This document shows, piece by piece, positions 27,412-36,544 of a DNA stretch of 64,000 nt (position 1 is the stretch's first letter; each line of letters begins with the position of its first letter). The notes beneath the pieces are model-generated. The model saw only the letters and a list, made by a program, of their open reading frames with translations, made no database searches and was not told the origin of the DNA. Made by a program: the position numbers and the translations under genes. Source of the DNA: JABDGV01 sp964577935 (lineage in GTDB: Bacteria > Chlamydiota > Chlamydiia > Chlamydiales > FEN-1388); NCBI GenBank assembly GCA_964577935.1, contig CAZOAJ010000012.1, forward strand, positions 1-64,000. The letters are read 5' to 3'.

Positions 27412-30114
27412 TTAGCTTCTTGAGAACCAGAGAGCTCTCTTCTTCTTGAATTCTTCGTCTTGTTCGCTTGATTCTATCATAGAAACTGCCGTCTCTACAA
27501 TCCTTTCTGATGCTTTTATTAAGGAAAGGGCATCTGGTGCAAGTTTTGGCTTTTTAAGCATCGAAGTAACCGTATCCACTATTTGGGATGTTTTATTGAT
27601 GATTGCTCCGAGTCCATCATGAACCAGAATTTTTGCGTTCAGATGTTCCCAATCCATCCGATGCCCATAAATACCATTTTTCGATTCGTCGATGATCATA
27701 GGGATCATTTTCTTGCGGGCTTCAAAGCTTGTAAGGCCTCCTGCTTTTCCGATTAAAAGATCAGCGACGCTGAAAATTTGAGGAACCTTTTGAGTAAAGC
27801 TTAAAACTTTCATTTTGACGGCTGGGTTACTCTCGAGAGCTGGACAAATGCGAGTTTCAAGGTCCTTTTTGAATTCCTCGTTTTTTCCAGCTAAAACTAC
27901 GATGCGTATCGGGTTTGATACATCATGATAGTTTTTAGCAAGGTGTTCTGGAATATCATTTTGCACGCCCACGCCGCCGCTTGAGACTACGACTATCTTT
28001 TCATTTGGTTGAATTTCAAGCTCTTGTCGAATGGCTTGTAATTCTTCATCAGAAATTTGATTCTCAAACCCTTTATTTACCGGCAAGCCACATTCTATGA
28101 TTTGGTTATCGAGAATAAGCGTTCCCATTTTTACGGTTTGCATGGCTAAGGCATTCTCTTTTGAGGGAACCGCTTGTTTGACATGCCTATATTTGGTGAG
28201 ATCGCCTGTAAGTTCGTAGTCAAAATCGGTCGAAATTTGAAGGACAGGAATCCCAAGTTCATCTGCAACCGACATGATATCTTCGCTGTGCATTCTGTAG
28301 CTTAAGATCAATAGCTCTGGGCGTTCTTCAATGAGGCGCTCTCTAATACGAGCTTTGTTAATCTCGCGAGATGTTTCAGAAGGCTCTCCAGAAGAAAAAT
28401 TCATTAAGAGTTTGAGTATCGAAAGCAAGTCTTTATGCATAAGAAAGTTGAAGAGGGAATCGGTAGCATAAGGGCGTTTTTTATCATCAACAAAATAGTT
28501 GCCCAAAGTCTTGTTGACAACGTCCTGATCTAAAAGCACATCTCGAAGTCCATCTGTAATCTGTATGTCGTATTGGTTGTTTGGGGTTTCAAAATTGTTT
28601 TTGAGGTTGTTTGTGCACGAATTGTGGCCATTTCCACATCCCCAGCTCCAAATAGATATTTTCTTTTTAGGGAGTCCTGCTCTCTCTCTTGCAGCATTCG
28701 CTTCTATGCTTAAGCTACGACCGGCCTGGGGAATGGCTTTATCGATACTTTTATTAACAGAGTTGATCTGAGTGATTTTTTTTGAAACGAGTGAACACGA
28801 ACCAAAAGATTTGGCTATGAGAGTTGGTGCGATCCGGGCAACTTTCTGGCATGTTCCGAGAGACATGACAGCTTTATTGAGCTGGTTAAGAGATGCAATT
28901 GTTTTTTCATTTAAGTGCATGTTTCTATCTAAACGATGCGAAAATTGGAGTAGCTTGCTGTCATATCGTCTAGAATAGGATTCCTGTAGTTTTTGAAATC
29001 CAAGAGCAGAAAATAGCTCCCCATTAGGATATGTCGTTAAGCAAGCAAGCATCTCTTTTGCAAGGATCTTCTCTTGGTCGATTTCTGGATTGCTTTCTTG
29101 GGAGGCAACGGATTCAAGTAGCTCGTTCAGCTTGCTTCGAGTTGACTCTGCATCACCTCGTTTCACCGCATCAACAAGCGGAGTTATATCGTAGCTTGGA
29201 AGAGTCGTTTGAAAATTCTCAAGAATATTCTGCACCCAACTATGGGCAGATTGTTGGTGATACACCCCTTCAAGTAAAGAGGTAAAATGCCGAAGAGGTT
29301 TTCCTTCAGATAAAGCTGAATCGACATCTATAAGAGTCTGAGCTTGTACGTCTGAAAGATCGATAGTAATCTGTTCATTTCTCATTTTTTTGATAAGGGC
29401 ATGAGCGTAGATCTCTTCAGCTGCATTTTTATAAGATCCTGCAGCTAGATGGGAATGAAGATGCTCAGACGTAAACACCGAATTTGAGTATTCAGATACC
29501 CTGCTAAAGGTCTGTTGAAGAACGCTCTTTATATGAAGCTGTCTTTCGAGAATTTGTCTTCTGTCGCCTGAAGTGAAACGGGCAGAGTTTATGAGATCGA
29601 TTTGAAGGGTTGGTCCTATTTCTCCTAAAAGCCTGAGCTTCGTTAATGTTTCGGAAAATGCAAGGGTCTCTTGCTCTTTTTTAGCATCTTCTGTTTGGAA
29701 AATGTAAGTGATCGCTTTTGATATACAGCTGCTGAAAAAGGGCAAGATGTTGAGTGATGGGAGGTTGTTCAGAACTATAGAGAACAAAGAGCGATTTTTT
29801 TGATGATCATTCGCTGCTTGGACAAGCTCCTTTGGCAATCCTCGGTGCGGTTCATTCACAAATAAATGGATGGATTGCTCGACAGATTCGACCCCGGTAG
29901 AATGATCAAGCCCGGATTTAAGTTCTTCCATAAGGCAGTTTGCACTGTTTTCGATTTCGGCTTGAACTTGTAATTGGTCGTGGATTTCCTGTAGAAGCTG
30001 TAGATTGTTTGGAAGAGCCTGTTGTTGACGGGCATTATTTGATATGCTTAATGGCTCTTGATTGCTGAGAGCTATTGGAGCCACTGGAGTTGTCACATCA
30101 AGTTTTACCGACAT
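27412..30114 (-). CDS. Large protein with C-terminal GT28/MGDG-synthase-like glycosyltransferase, candidate type III effector
   Basis: A 900-residue protein. Residues 1-45 are polar, Ser/Asn/Gln-rich and lack a signal peptide, as in many type III substrates. About 45-470 is helical with one hydrophobic patch near 120-140 and no recognised family. From about 485 a GT28-type (MurG/MGDG synthase) GT-B enzyme begins: WSWGCGNGHNS is the N-domain glycine loop, and SSGGVGVQND, SFTQKVPQIFSVADLLIGKAG and GGLTSFEA form the donor-binding C-domain. The upstream gene, 21 bases away, encodes a small TPR protein like type III chaperones. It may glycosylate a lipid or host component; acceptor unknown. It does not replace murG, which is much shorter. 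Confidence 0.8.
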   Translation of the reverse strand: MSVKLDVTTPVAPIALSNQEPLSISNNARQQQALPNNLQLLQEIHDQLQVQAEIENSANCLMEELKSGLDHSTGVESVEQSIHLFVNEPHRGLPKELVQAANDHQKNRSLFSIVLNNLPSLNILPFFSSCISKAITYIFQTEDAKKEQETLAFSETLTKLRLLGEIGPTLQIDLINSARFTSGDRRQILERQLHIKSVLQQTFSRVSEYSNSVFTSEHLHSHLAAGSYKNAAEEIYAHALIKKMRNEQITIDLSDVQAQTLIDVDSALSEGKPLRHFTSLLEGVYHQQSAHSWVQNILENFQTTLPSYDITPLVDAVKRGDAESTRSKLNELLESVASQESNPEIDQEKILAKEMLACLTTYPNGELFSALGFQKLQESYSRRYDSKLLQFSHRLDRNMHLNEKTIASLNQLNKAVMSLGTCQKVARIAPTLIAKSFGSCSLVSKKITQINSVNKSIDKAIPQAGRSLSIEANAARERAGLPKKKISIWSWGCGNGHNSCTNNLKNNFETPNNQYDIQITDGLRDVLLDQDVVNKTLGNYFVDDKKRPYATDSLFNFLMHKDLLSILKLLMNFSSGEPSETSREINKARIRERLIEERPELLILSYRMHSEDIMSVADELGIPVLQISTDFDYELTGDLTKYRHVKQAVPSKENALAMQTVKMGTLILDNQIIECGLPVNKGFENQISDEELQAIRQELEIQPNEKIVVVSSGGVGVQNDIPEHLAKNYHDVSNPIRIVVLAGKNEEFKKDLETRICPALESNPAVKMKVLSFTQKVPQIFSVADLLIGKAGGLTSFEARKKMIPMIIDESKNGIYGHRMDWEHLNAKILVHDGLGAIINKTSQIVDTVTSMLKKPKLAPDALSLIKASERIVETAVSMIESSEQDEEFKKKRALWFSRS

Positions 30115-30135
30115 ATAATCTCGGGTTATGAAGGT

Positions 30136-30573
30136 TTATTTAATAAACAGTTTGGCTTGAGCATAGCAGGCCTCGGCTTCAATTTCACGATGAAGCTTAG
30201 ATAAACAGAGCGCGCACCACACAAGCGTTTTAGGCTTCAGACTCGATTCACTCCCTGTTTTGTGAAAGAGAGAGCAAAAAAGATTCAAAGCCTCTTGGTA
30301 TTTTCCTGTCTGATACCAAATTGCAGCTAAGTAAAAGCTATAGGTTATGTTGTCAGGTGAAAGTGTGAGGAGTTCTAAAAATGCATTTTCGGCTGCAGAA
30401 AAGCATTCTTGTTGAAAGAGCGATAGAGCTTTGCTAAAGAGAGAGTCTGTCTTGATCGAAAGTTCTTGATTAAGCGTATGAAAATCAGTAAAGAGAGAAA
30501 GAAGCTGATTGCTACGGTCTAATGATGAGTTGTTCATTAACGAATTTGAAGAAACTGACACAACTGCATTCAT
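30136..30573 (-). CDS. TPR protein resembling class II type III secretion chaperones
   Basis: A 145-residue protein with two to three tetratricopeptide repeats between about 45 and 140 (ALSLFQQECFSAAENAFLEL, YSFYLAAIWYQTGKYQEALN). Size and helical repeat layout resemble SycD/LcrH chaperones, which bind translocators and effectors. It sits immediately before the GT28 gene in an apparent two-gene operon, which suggests that protein as its client (inference). A generic TPR scaffold is the alternative. Confidence 0.7.
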   Translation of the reverse strand: MNAVVSVSSNSLMNNSSLDRSNQLLSLFTDFHTLNQELSIKTDSLFSKALSLFQQECFSAAENAFLELLTLSPDNITYSFYLAAIWYQTGKYQEALNLFCSLFHKTGSESSLKPKTLVWCALCLSKLHREIEAEACYAQAKLFIK

Positions 30574-30633
30574 ATGATTACATTAAATTTTTAATATTAA
30601 TTCCCATCCATTGTAATGTTTTTTTATTAAGAA

Positions 30634-31608
30634 ATGAATAAGTTTGTTAGAAAAAAATTTAAACCGGCGATTGTTTGGAACTCGAAATATGCACAACATG
30701 CAGAGTTAATGAGTCATCCAGAGAAATCAAGTCGGGTTGAAGCGGTGTTAAAGTCTCTCGCAAGTGAGGGGCTTTTATCTTTAGAAAATGGCATACAAAT
30801 TTATCGAAGCCAGCCTGCAGAAATTGTCCTTTGTCATGATGCAAGGTATGTAGAGCTTGTAAAGCAATTTTGCTCTCAATTGGGTGATAATGAGATATCT
30901 TTTTTGCCTACAGGCGATAGTTTAGTTTGTAGAGAGAGTTTTCAAATAGGACAAGATGCGGTCTCTGCGGTCACCTTAGCTATAGATCTTGTCTTTCAAG
31001 GTGAATATCCTTCAGCTTTTGCCGTTATCAGGCCACCAGGGCATCATGCTGAGTCTTGTCGAGGGATGGGTTTTTGTCTCTTTAACAATGTGGCAATTGG
31101 TGCTCGGATAGCTCAAAAAAAATGGGGGGTTAAAAAGGTGTCGATCATAGATTGGGATCTGCACCACGGCAACGGAACTCATGAAATTTTTCTTCATGAT
31201 GAGAGTGTTCAGTACATTAGTACACATCAAAGAGGTATCTATCCAGGAACAGGAGAGTATGAATGTCGAGGCCTCAATGGAGAGCGATTAATTTCCGTTC
31301 CAATTGATCCAGGGCTTGGAAGTCGGAGCGATTTAATGGATTTTTATTCTTGCGAAGTGCCTCGTCTCCTTATGGAATTTTCTCCGAGCCTGATCTTGAT
31401 CTCTTGTGGTTTTGATGCGCACGAGCGGGATCCTCTCGGATCACTTTCCCTAAAAAGCGAAGATTATGGAGAGCTGACAAAAATAGTCACTCGTGTTGCT
31501 CAGGAAATAGGATCCTGTAAGGTTATTTCAGCTCTTGAGGGAGGGTATGACATTCAGGCTCTTTCGGAGTCATCGATTTTTCATGTGAAAAATTTACCTC
31601 ATTTTTAA
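30634..31608 (+). CDS. Histone-deacetylase-family amidohydrolase
   Basis: Zinc-dependent deacetylase of the HDAC/acetylpolyamine amidohydrolase family, 324 residues. Active-site motifs are intact: RPPGHHAESCRGMGFCLFNN, DWDLHHGNGTHEIF (zinc Asp and His), SCGFDAHERDPLG (zinc Asp) and ALEGGYD. The closest overall pattern is class II HDAC. Substrate cannot be inferred; bacterial members act on polyamines or small acetyl compounds, and an effector acting on host histones or tubulin is possible. No signal peptide. Divergent from the chaperone gene. Confidence 0.9.
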   Translation: MNKFVRKKFKPAIVWNSKYAQHAELMSHPEKSSRVEAVLKSLASEGLLSLENGIQIYRSQPAEIVLCHDARYVELVKQFCSQLGDNEISFLPTGDSLVCRESFQIGQDAVSAVTLAIDLVFQGEYPSAFAVIRPPGHHAESCRGMGFCLFNNVAIGARIAQKKWGVKKVSIIDWDLHHGNGTHEIFLHDESVQYISTHQRGIYPGTGEYECRGLNGERLISVPIDPGLGSRSDLMDFYSCEVPRLLMEFSPSLILISCGFDAHERDPLGSLSLKSEDYGELTKIVTRVAQEIGSCKVISALEGGYDIQALSESSIFHVKNLPHF

Positions 31609-31690
31609 GATCGTATAGAGGAAAATTGAAGGCATTTTTCAAGATTTAGTAGTCTGTGTATAGTTAGATAAAATATGAAGGTGTTGATTT

Positions 31691-32602
31691 ATGGGATCTA
31701 TTGCGCGGCGAGTCCTTCTCTTTATAGCTGTCAATGCATTGGTTTTGATATCTATCTCGATAGTTTTGAATATATTGAATGTGAAGCCCTATCTGACTCA
31801 GTCAGGTATTGATGTCGAGTCGCTTTTGATTTTTTGCTTAGTTTGGGGTTTTTGCGGAGCTTTTATTTCGTTGATGCTCTCACGGCTTATGGCGAAGTGG
31901 ATGATGGGAGTACAGGTTATCGATCCCGACACTACGGATACAAGTGAGAAAAAGCTTTTGCAAATGGTATATAGTCTTGCGCAGCGTGCTGGGCTTCCAA
32001 AGATGCCTGAGGTGGGAATTTATGACTCAAAAGAAGTAAACGCTTTCGCTACTGGGCCTACGAAATCACGAGCTCTTGTTGCCGTCTCTTCTGGTCTTTT
32101 ACAACGAATGAATAGCCAAGAGGTCGAGGGAGTATTATCTCATGAGGTTGCCCACATTGCAAACGGTGATATGGTTACAATGACCTTGGTTCAGGGGGTT
32201 GTTAACGCATTTGTTATGTTCTTTGCCCGCTTGCTTGCTTTTGTGGTGTTGCGCCTTGGAAAAAGTCGTGAAGATAGTAGTTCGATTCCTTCGCCATTTC
32301 TCTATAACGTTCTTGTATTTGTATTTGAAATATTCTTCATGATTTTGGGCGCTTTGGTAATAGCTGGGTATTCAAGATTCAGAGAATATCGAGCAGATGA
32401 GGGTGGAGCTCGACTTTCAAGCAGGGAAAAAATGATCGGTGCTTTGAAGGGACTTGAACGTTGCATCAATATCGATGATCCTCGTTCCGATAACCAATCT
32501 TTCCAGGCTTTTAAAATATCCAATAAAAGATCCTATTTACACCTTTTTTCTTCGCATCCTCCACTTGACAAGAGAATAGAAAGATTAGAAAGTGGTCGGT
32601 GA
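31691..32602 (+). CDS. htpX: Membrane protease HtpX
   Basis: M48 zinc metalloprotease of inner-membrane quality control. The 303 residues have two N-terminal membrane segments (about 8-27 and 42-62), the HEVAH zinc motif near residue 151 (VLSHEVAHIANGDM), two further membrane segments and the third zinc ligand region YSRFREYRADEGGA. It ends 20 bases before the adenylate-kinase-like gene, so the two are probably co-transcribed. Confidence 0.94.
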   Translation: MGSIARRVLLFIAVNALVLISISIVLNILNVKPYLTQSGIDVESLLIFCLVWGFCGAFISLMLSRLMAKWMMGVQVIDPDTTDTSEKKLLQMVYSLAQRAGLPKMPEVGIYDSKEVNAFATGPTKSRALVAVSSGLLQRMNSQEVEGVLSHEVAHIANGDMVTMTLVQGVVNAFVMFFARLLAFVVLRLGKSREDSSSIPSPFLYNVLVFVFEIFFMILGALVIAGYSRFREYRADEGGARLSSREKMIGALKGLERCINIDDPRSDNQSFQAFKISNKRSYLHLFSSHPPLDKRIERLESGR

Positions 32603-32622
32603 TGGAGTAGGAGGGTATAATT

Positions 32623-33462
32623 ATGTCTGCTCTTCCATGTAGCCATCGTAAGCTATTTGAACATCTGCGTAAGGGGGGGCTCCTCTTCGCTCTTTTTATC
32701 TCTCAAGTAATCACTCACGTTCCTTGCTATTCAAGTGAAGTGGATCAAGACTTGGGAAGCGCTCGAATTAAGCCGTGCGTTCTCCTTTTTTCAGGACCTC
32801 CTGGATCTGGCAGAGCGAAATTAATAGTTCGTGTGCACACAACCTTTTCGATTCCTCATATTTCATCTGCAGATCTCGTTATGGAACATATCCACGACGA
32901 TACGATCCTTGGTGAAATGGCTCGAGAGCAATCGGCAAAAGGATGTTGCTTTTCTGATGATTTCTTTTTCAGCGCTCTCTTTGAGAGGATCGGAAAGGGG
33001 GGGTGTCAGGGAGGTTTTATATTGGATGGTATTCCGAGAACGCTTGAGCAAGCTGAATCTTTATATGGAAAGCTATCAAAGACCTTTGATTTTCTGGCAT
33101 TTCATATTGATGTTCCTGATCAATGGTTGATTGAGCGTGTTGAAGGAAGATTGTTTTGCCCAGAATGTGGGCGTGTTTGTGTTGAAGAGAAAAACGAGTC
33201 TTGCACTCTTCCCCTTTGTGATACATGTAAAGTCTCTCTTCAGAAACGAGTAGATGACGATCCTCAAGTTATTTTAGAAAAATTGAAGGCATATCGAGCC
33301 CAGATGGGGCCAATTTTACAGTTTTATGCATCTAAAAAGATTTTAGTGCTGATAAAAGGTGATCGATCCATCGAGGCGATGTTTGATGAGATTTCTTCAA
33401 TTATAGAGAAAAGAACAGGCATGAAGAAATCGGTAATCTGCAGCCAGCGCCATATTCGCTAA
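32623..33462 (+). CDS. Adenylate-kinase-like protein with signal peptide and altered P-loop
   Basis: 279 residues. AGGAGGG seven bases before ATG 32623 supports the long start, which begins with a basic stretch and a hydrophobic core (GGLLFALFISQVITHV) ending near C-Y-S-S. From about 55 it follows the adenylate kinase fold: P-loop GPPGSGRAKL, GFILDGIPRT, and a LID zinc ribbon with four Cys (CPECGRVC near 179, CDTC near 198). The invariant P-loop Lys is Arg and the following Gly-Thr is Ala-Lys, which should impair ATP binding. It is therefore either a pseudokinase or a specialised exported enzyme. A normal adk would be needed elsewhere in the genome. Confidence 0.8.
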   Translation: MSALPCSHRKLFEHLRKGGLLFALFISQVITHVPCYSSEVDQDLGSARIKPCVLLFSGPPGSGRAKLIVRVHTTFSIPHISSADLVMEHIHDDTILGEMAREQSAKGCCFSDDFFFSALFERIGKGGCQGGFILDGIPRTLEQAESLYGKLSKTFDFLAFHIDVPDQWLIERVEGRLFCPECGRVCVEEKNESCTLPLCDTCKVSLQKRVDDDPQVILEKLKAYRAQMGPILQFYASKKILVLIKGDRSIEAMFDEISSIIEKRTGMKKSVICSQRHIR

Positions 33463-33490
33463 GAGAGTTTTCAAAGTTCATAAGGAATTG

Positions 33491-33525
33491 AGCCGTGCAA
33501 CTTGTTGTTGCACGGCTTATTTTGT
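33491..33525 (+). terminator. Intrinsic terminator after the adenylate-kinase-like gene
   Basis: Perfect 10-bp stem agccgtgcaa/ttgcacggct with a 7-base loop followed by tattttgt. It lies between convergent genes and may also serve lgt. Confidence 0.75.
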
Positions 33526-33527
33526 AT

Positions 33528-34403
33528 CTACGATTTTTTGTAATGAGCTTTCGTTCTGAGCATGAGATATGCGCCAACAAGGATGAAAGGGATGCTTAAA
33601 ATTTGGCCTATAGATATCCATGCAAAGTCCATTTCGGATTGAGATGTTTTGCAATACTCTAAAAGAAAACGGCCACTAAATATCACAAAGAGCTCAAATC
33701 CTGTTACCCTTCCAAAGACAGCTTCTTGAGAGGTTTCTGTCGTTGAGAGTTTCTTTTGGGATATCCAGGATCTAAAAATCCAGCATGAGACCGCAAAAAG
33801 CAGAAAATAGAGAAGCGCTTCATACAATTGCACTGGATGTCTTGAGCTGGAGAGGATCTCTTGTGTTTCACTCATAGGGTGACCAAAGATAATAGCCCAA
33901 GGTAGCTGTGAGGGTGTGCCAATAATTTCTTGGTTGAAGAAATTGCCGATTCTAATGAAGCCTCCTGCGAGGGGCGTAACAAATGCAATAACATCAACAA
34001 TTTCTAGGAAGGGGACATTTTGACGTTTGGAGAAGATCCAAATAGCTAAAAGCATTCCTAGTGCGCCCCCATGACTTGCAAGTCCACCTCGCCACACCAT
34101 TATAATTTCTTGAGGGTGCGCTAAGTAATAAGAGAAGTCATAAAGGAGTACATGTCCGAGGCGAGCACCCAGGAGCATGCCAAGAAAAATATACCAGGCA
34201 AGTGTGTCGAATTTTTTTTCAGATTTGAGTATTTGAATCAGAAACCGGTGGGCAATCCAGCAAGAAAGAAGGAATCCGACTGCGAAAAAGAGGCTGTACC
34301 AGTAAATCTCAATATTGATAAGGGGAATGCGAAGAGCAACTGGTGAAGGATCCCACTGAATTGATGAAAAAAACAAATTGTATTGAGAGAGTTTTTGCAT
34401 CAT
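33528..34403 (-). CDS. lgt: Prolipoprotein diacylglyceryl transferase
   Basis: Adds diacylglycerol to the lipobox Cys of prelipoproteins in the inner membrane. The 291 residues show about seven membrane segments, the HGG-type loop (GGLASHGGALGM) and the Lgt signature IRIGNFFNQEIIG. Two adjacent ATGs are possible starts. The tRNA-Pro gene lies 90 bases upstream on the same strand. Confidence 0.94.
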   Translation of the reverse strand: MMQKLSQYNLFFSSIQWDPSPVALRIPLINIEIYWYSLFFAVGFLLSCWIAHRFLIQILKSEKKFDTLAWYIFLGMLLGARLGHVLLYDFSYYLAHPQEIIMVWRGGLASHGGALGMLLAIWIFSKRQNVPFLEIVDVIAFVTPLAGGFIRIGNFFNQEIIGTPSQLPWAIIFGHPMSETQEILSSSRHPVQLYEALLYFLLFAVSCWIFRSWISQKKLSTTETSQEAVFGRVTGFELFVIFSGRFLLEYCKTSQSEMDFAWISIGQILSIPFILVGAYLMLRTKAHYKKS

Positions 34404-34440
34404 AGAGAAAGTATATTCCTCGACGACTTTTAGGAAGGCT

Positions 34441-34465
34441 TTTGTTAAAAAGTCTTTTTAACAAA
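34441..34465 (-). terminator. Terminator of tRNA-Pro
   Basis: Perfect 11-bp stem tttgttaaaaa/tttttaacaaa with a 3-base loop, 28 bases past the tRNA 3' end, preceded by a T-run on the minus strand. Confidence 0.7.
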
Positions 34466-34492
34466 TCTTGGAAACAGAGTAGGTAAAAAGTG

Positions 34493-34567
34493 TCGGAGCA
34501 GAGGGATTCGAACCCCCGACCTACTGCTCCCAAAGCAGCCGCGCTAGCCAAACTGCGCTATGCTCCG
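34493..34567 (-). tRNA. tRNA-Pro (anticodon UGG)
   Basis: Acceptor arms cggagca/tgctccg pair over 7 bp. The D-arm is gcgc-agtttggcta-gcgc. The anticodon arm gctgc-tttggga-gcagt places TGG at 34-36, and the T-arm carries ggttcgaatc. The discriminator is A; CCA is not encoded. Length 75 nt. Confidence 0.93.
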
Positions 34568-34668
34568 ACGATGCCCAAGACGATATACGAGAAGCTGATT
34601 TTTGTGCAAAGAGCTTTTGTATCTTGTCTTAAATTTTATCCTAGGTTAGGGCTTAAATAGCTCCTTGC

Positions 34669-36495
34669 TTATTCCTCAAAGCCACTTTCGATTTCGATTT
34701 TTTTTAAATATTGCACTTCAAGATCTTCAAAGAGCTTTTCGATAAATTTTTCAATTCGTGAAAGCTCCTTGCTTTCCCTCTCAATATCATGCGAAAGCTT
34801 TGATTCAATGACTTTCAGGAGATTAGCTTCTGTTTTTTTGAGGAGGGCTTCGGATTCAGCTATACTCTTTTCAATCCGCTCGATTTCTCGTTTGACAGGG
34901 CTTAATGTTTTTGATTTTTCCTGAAGAGATAAAGCCTTTTGGTGCTTACTTGATAGCGTTTTTGTCTCAGTTTCTTGCTTTATGGGGGCATCGGTCTTCC
35001 ACCCCTTCTCTTTTAGGAATAGTGAATAGGAGTCGGGATAGACAAAGACCTCATCATCTTCGAAAATGACCATTGATTCGGATATCCTTGAGAGGAGTAG
35101 TTCGCTATGCGAAACTAAAACAACAGCTCCATCAAAGGATTCAAGGGCATTTATGAGGGCTTCAATGGATTCAAGGTCTAAGTGGTTTGTAGGTTCATCC
35201 AAGAGAAGTACATTGACGGGCGTTGCCAGTATTTTGGCGAGGAGTACGCGGCTTTTTTCGCCGCCAGATAAAACGCCTATTCTTTTTTTTGAGTCATCTT
35301 GAGTGAACATCATCGCTCCGCAGATCGCTTTAATCTGCTGATAGGCAAGGTCTGGGGCTGAAATGAGAATTTCCTCTTCGATTGTCTTTGTAGGGTCAAG
35401 ACGATCGATATTTGTCTGGCCGAAATAGCCGATTTTGCATTGAGGATGATATTTAACCTTCCCTGATGTTGGCTGAAGATCTCCGAGAATTACACGTAAA
35501 AGAGTTGATTTCCCGCGGCCATTTCTTCCTGCAAAACAGAATCTAGATCCTTGAGAAAGTTGGAAGGACAGGTTGTTAAACAGCTCGCCTTTTTGGTCGT
35601 TTGAATCAGATGGTTGCGTCTTATGTGAATATCCAAATCCAACATGATTGAGCTCAATGAGGATCTGTGCTTCGATTTGATGCTGGCGAAATTCAAAATC
35701 TAAATTTGACATAGCATTGAGAGACTCAAGTTCAGGGAGTCGATCTATCATCTTTTGCTTCGATTTGGCTTGTTTTGCCTTTGAGGCCTTTGCTCCAAAC
35801 CGCTGGATGAAGTTTTGAAGATGCTCTTTTTGCTTTGATGTTTTCTCGACTAATTTTTGATGCTCCTCTTCTTTTTTCAAAATATAGGTGAAGTAATCGT
35901 TGGTTTTCCCCTGAATACGAACAAGCTCTTGTCTGTGTAGTCCTATGGTATGTGTTGATATGGCGTCCAAAAAATCACGATCATGGGAGATCGCAAGTAT
36001 CTCTTTTGGCCATCGTTTTAAAAACTGGGTGAGCCATGTTATCGTTTTGATGTCGAGATAGTTTGTAGGTTCATCAAGCAAGAGCAGGTCTGGTTCTGAA
36101 AGCAGGAGCTTAGCTAATTGAAGCCTGAGGCAGTAGCCTCCTGAAAGAGAGCTTATTGGTGCTGAGATGAGCGTGTCATCAAAGCCTAAGTTGTAGAGCA
36201 TTTTAGAGGCCTTCCATTGATCATTCTCATCCAAGATATATTCGGCTTCTTCAATCGGGGATTCTTTTTTCCATGTGGCGTGTTGAGCTAGCATCCCTAT
36301 TCGATAATTTTTAGGGATATAAATCTCTCCTGCGTCAGCGCTTTCAAGTCCGGTAATGAGTCTAAAAAAGGTTGTTTTGCCTGAGCCGTTTCGTCCCAAA
36401 AGGGCGCACTTTTCACCTTTATTGAGGGAGAGGGTGAGGTTCGAAAAGAGTATTTTTCCTGAGTAGCTTTTAGAGATGGAATCAAATCGAATCAT
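34669..36495 (-). CDS. ABC-F family ATPase
   Basis: 608 residues with two ABC domains and no membrane segments. Domain 1 has GRNGSGKTTFF, LSGGYCLRLQLAKLL and LLLLDEPTNYLD; domain 2 has GRNGRGKSTLLR, LSGGEKSRVLLAKIL and LLLDEPTNHLD. A charged interdomain linker lies at about 235-290 and a C-terminal coiled coil at about 530-600. ABC-F proteins act on ribosomes, clearing stalls or protecting from antibiotics. The C-terminal coiled coil favours the Uup/YheS type, but the subfamily is not certain. Confidence 0.92.
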   Translation of the reverse strand: MIRFDSISKSYSGKILFSNLTLSLNKGEKCALLGRNGSGKTTFFRLITGLESADAGEIYIPKNYRIGMLAQHATWKKESPIEEAEYILDENDQWKASKMLYNLGFDDTLISAPISSLSGGYCLRLQLAKLLLSEPDLLLLDEPTNYLDIKTITWLTQFLKRWPKEILAISHDRDFLDAISTHTIGLHRQELVRIQGKTNDYFTYILKKEEEHQKLVEKTSKQKEHLQNFIQRFGAKASKAKQAKSKQKMIDRLPELESLNAMSNLDFEFRQHQIEAQILIELNHVGFGYSHKTQPSDSNDQKGELFNNLSFQLSQGSRFCFAGRNGRGKSTLLRVILGDLQPTSGKVKYHPQCKIGYFGQTNIDRLDPTKTIEEEILISAPDLAYQQIKAICGAMMFTQDDSKKRIGVLSGGEKSRVLLAKILATPVNVLLLDEPTNHLDLESIEALINALESFDGAVVLVSHSELLLSRISESMVIFEDDEVFVYPDSYSLFLKEKGWKTDAPIKQETETKTLSSKHQKALSLQEKSKTLSPVKREIERIEKSIAESEALLKKTEANLLKVIESKLSHDIERESKELSRIEKFIEKLFEDLEVQYLKKIEIESGFEE

Positions 36496-36544
36496 TTTTT
36501 TGTCAAATTAAAATTTATTTATTTAAAATATAAACTAATTTATA

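Noticed and set aside
34309..34551. 80-codon reading frame over tRNA-Pro
   Set aside because: It overlaps a well-formed tRNA and the lgt start.
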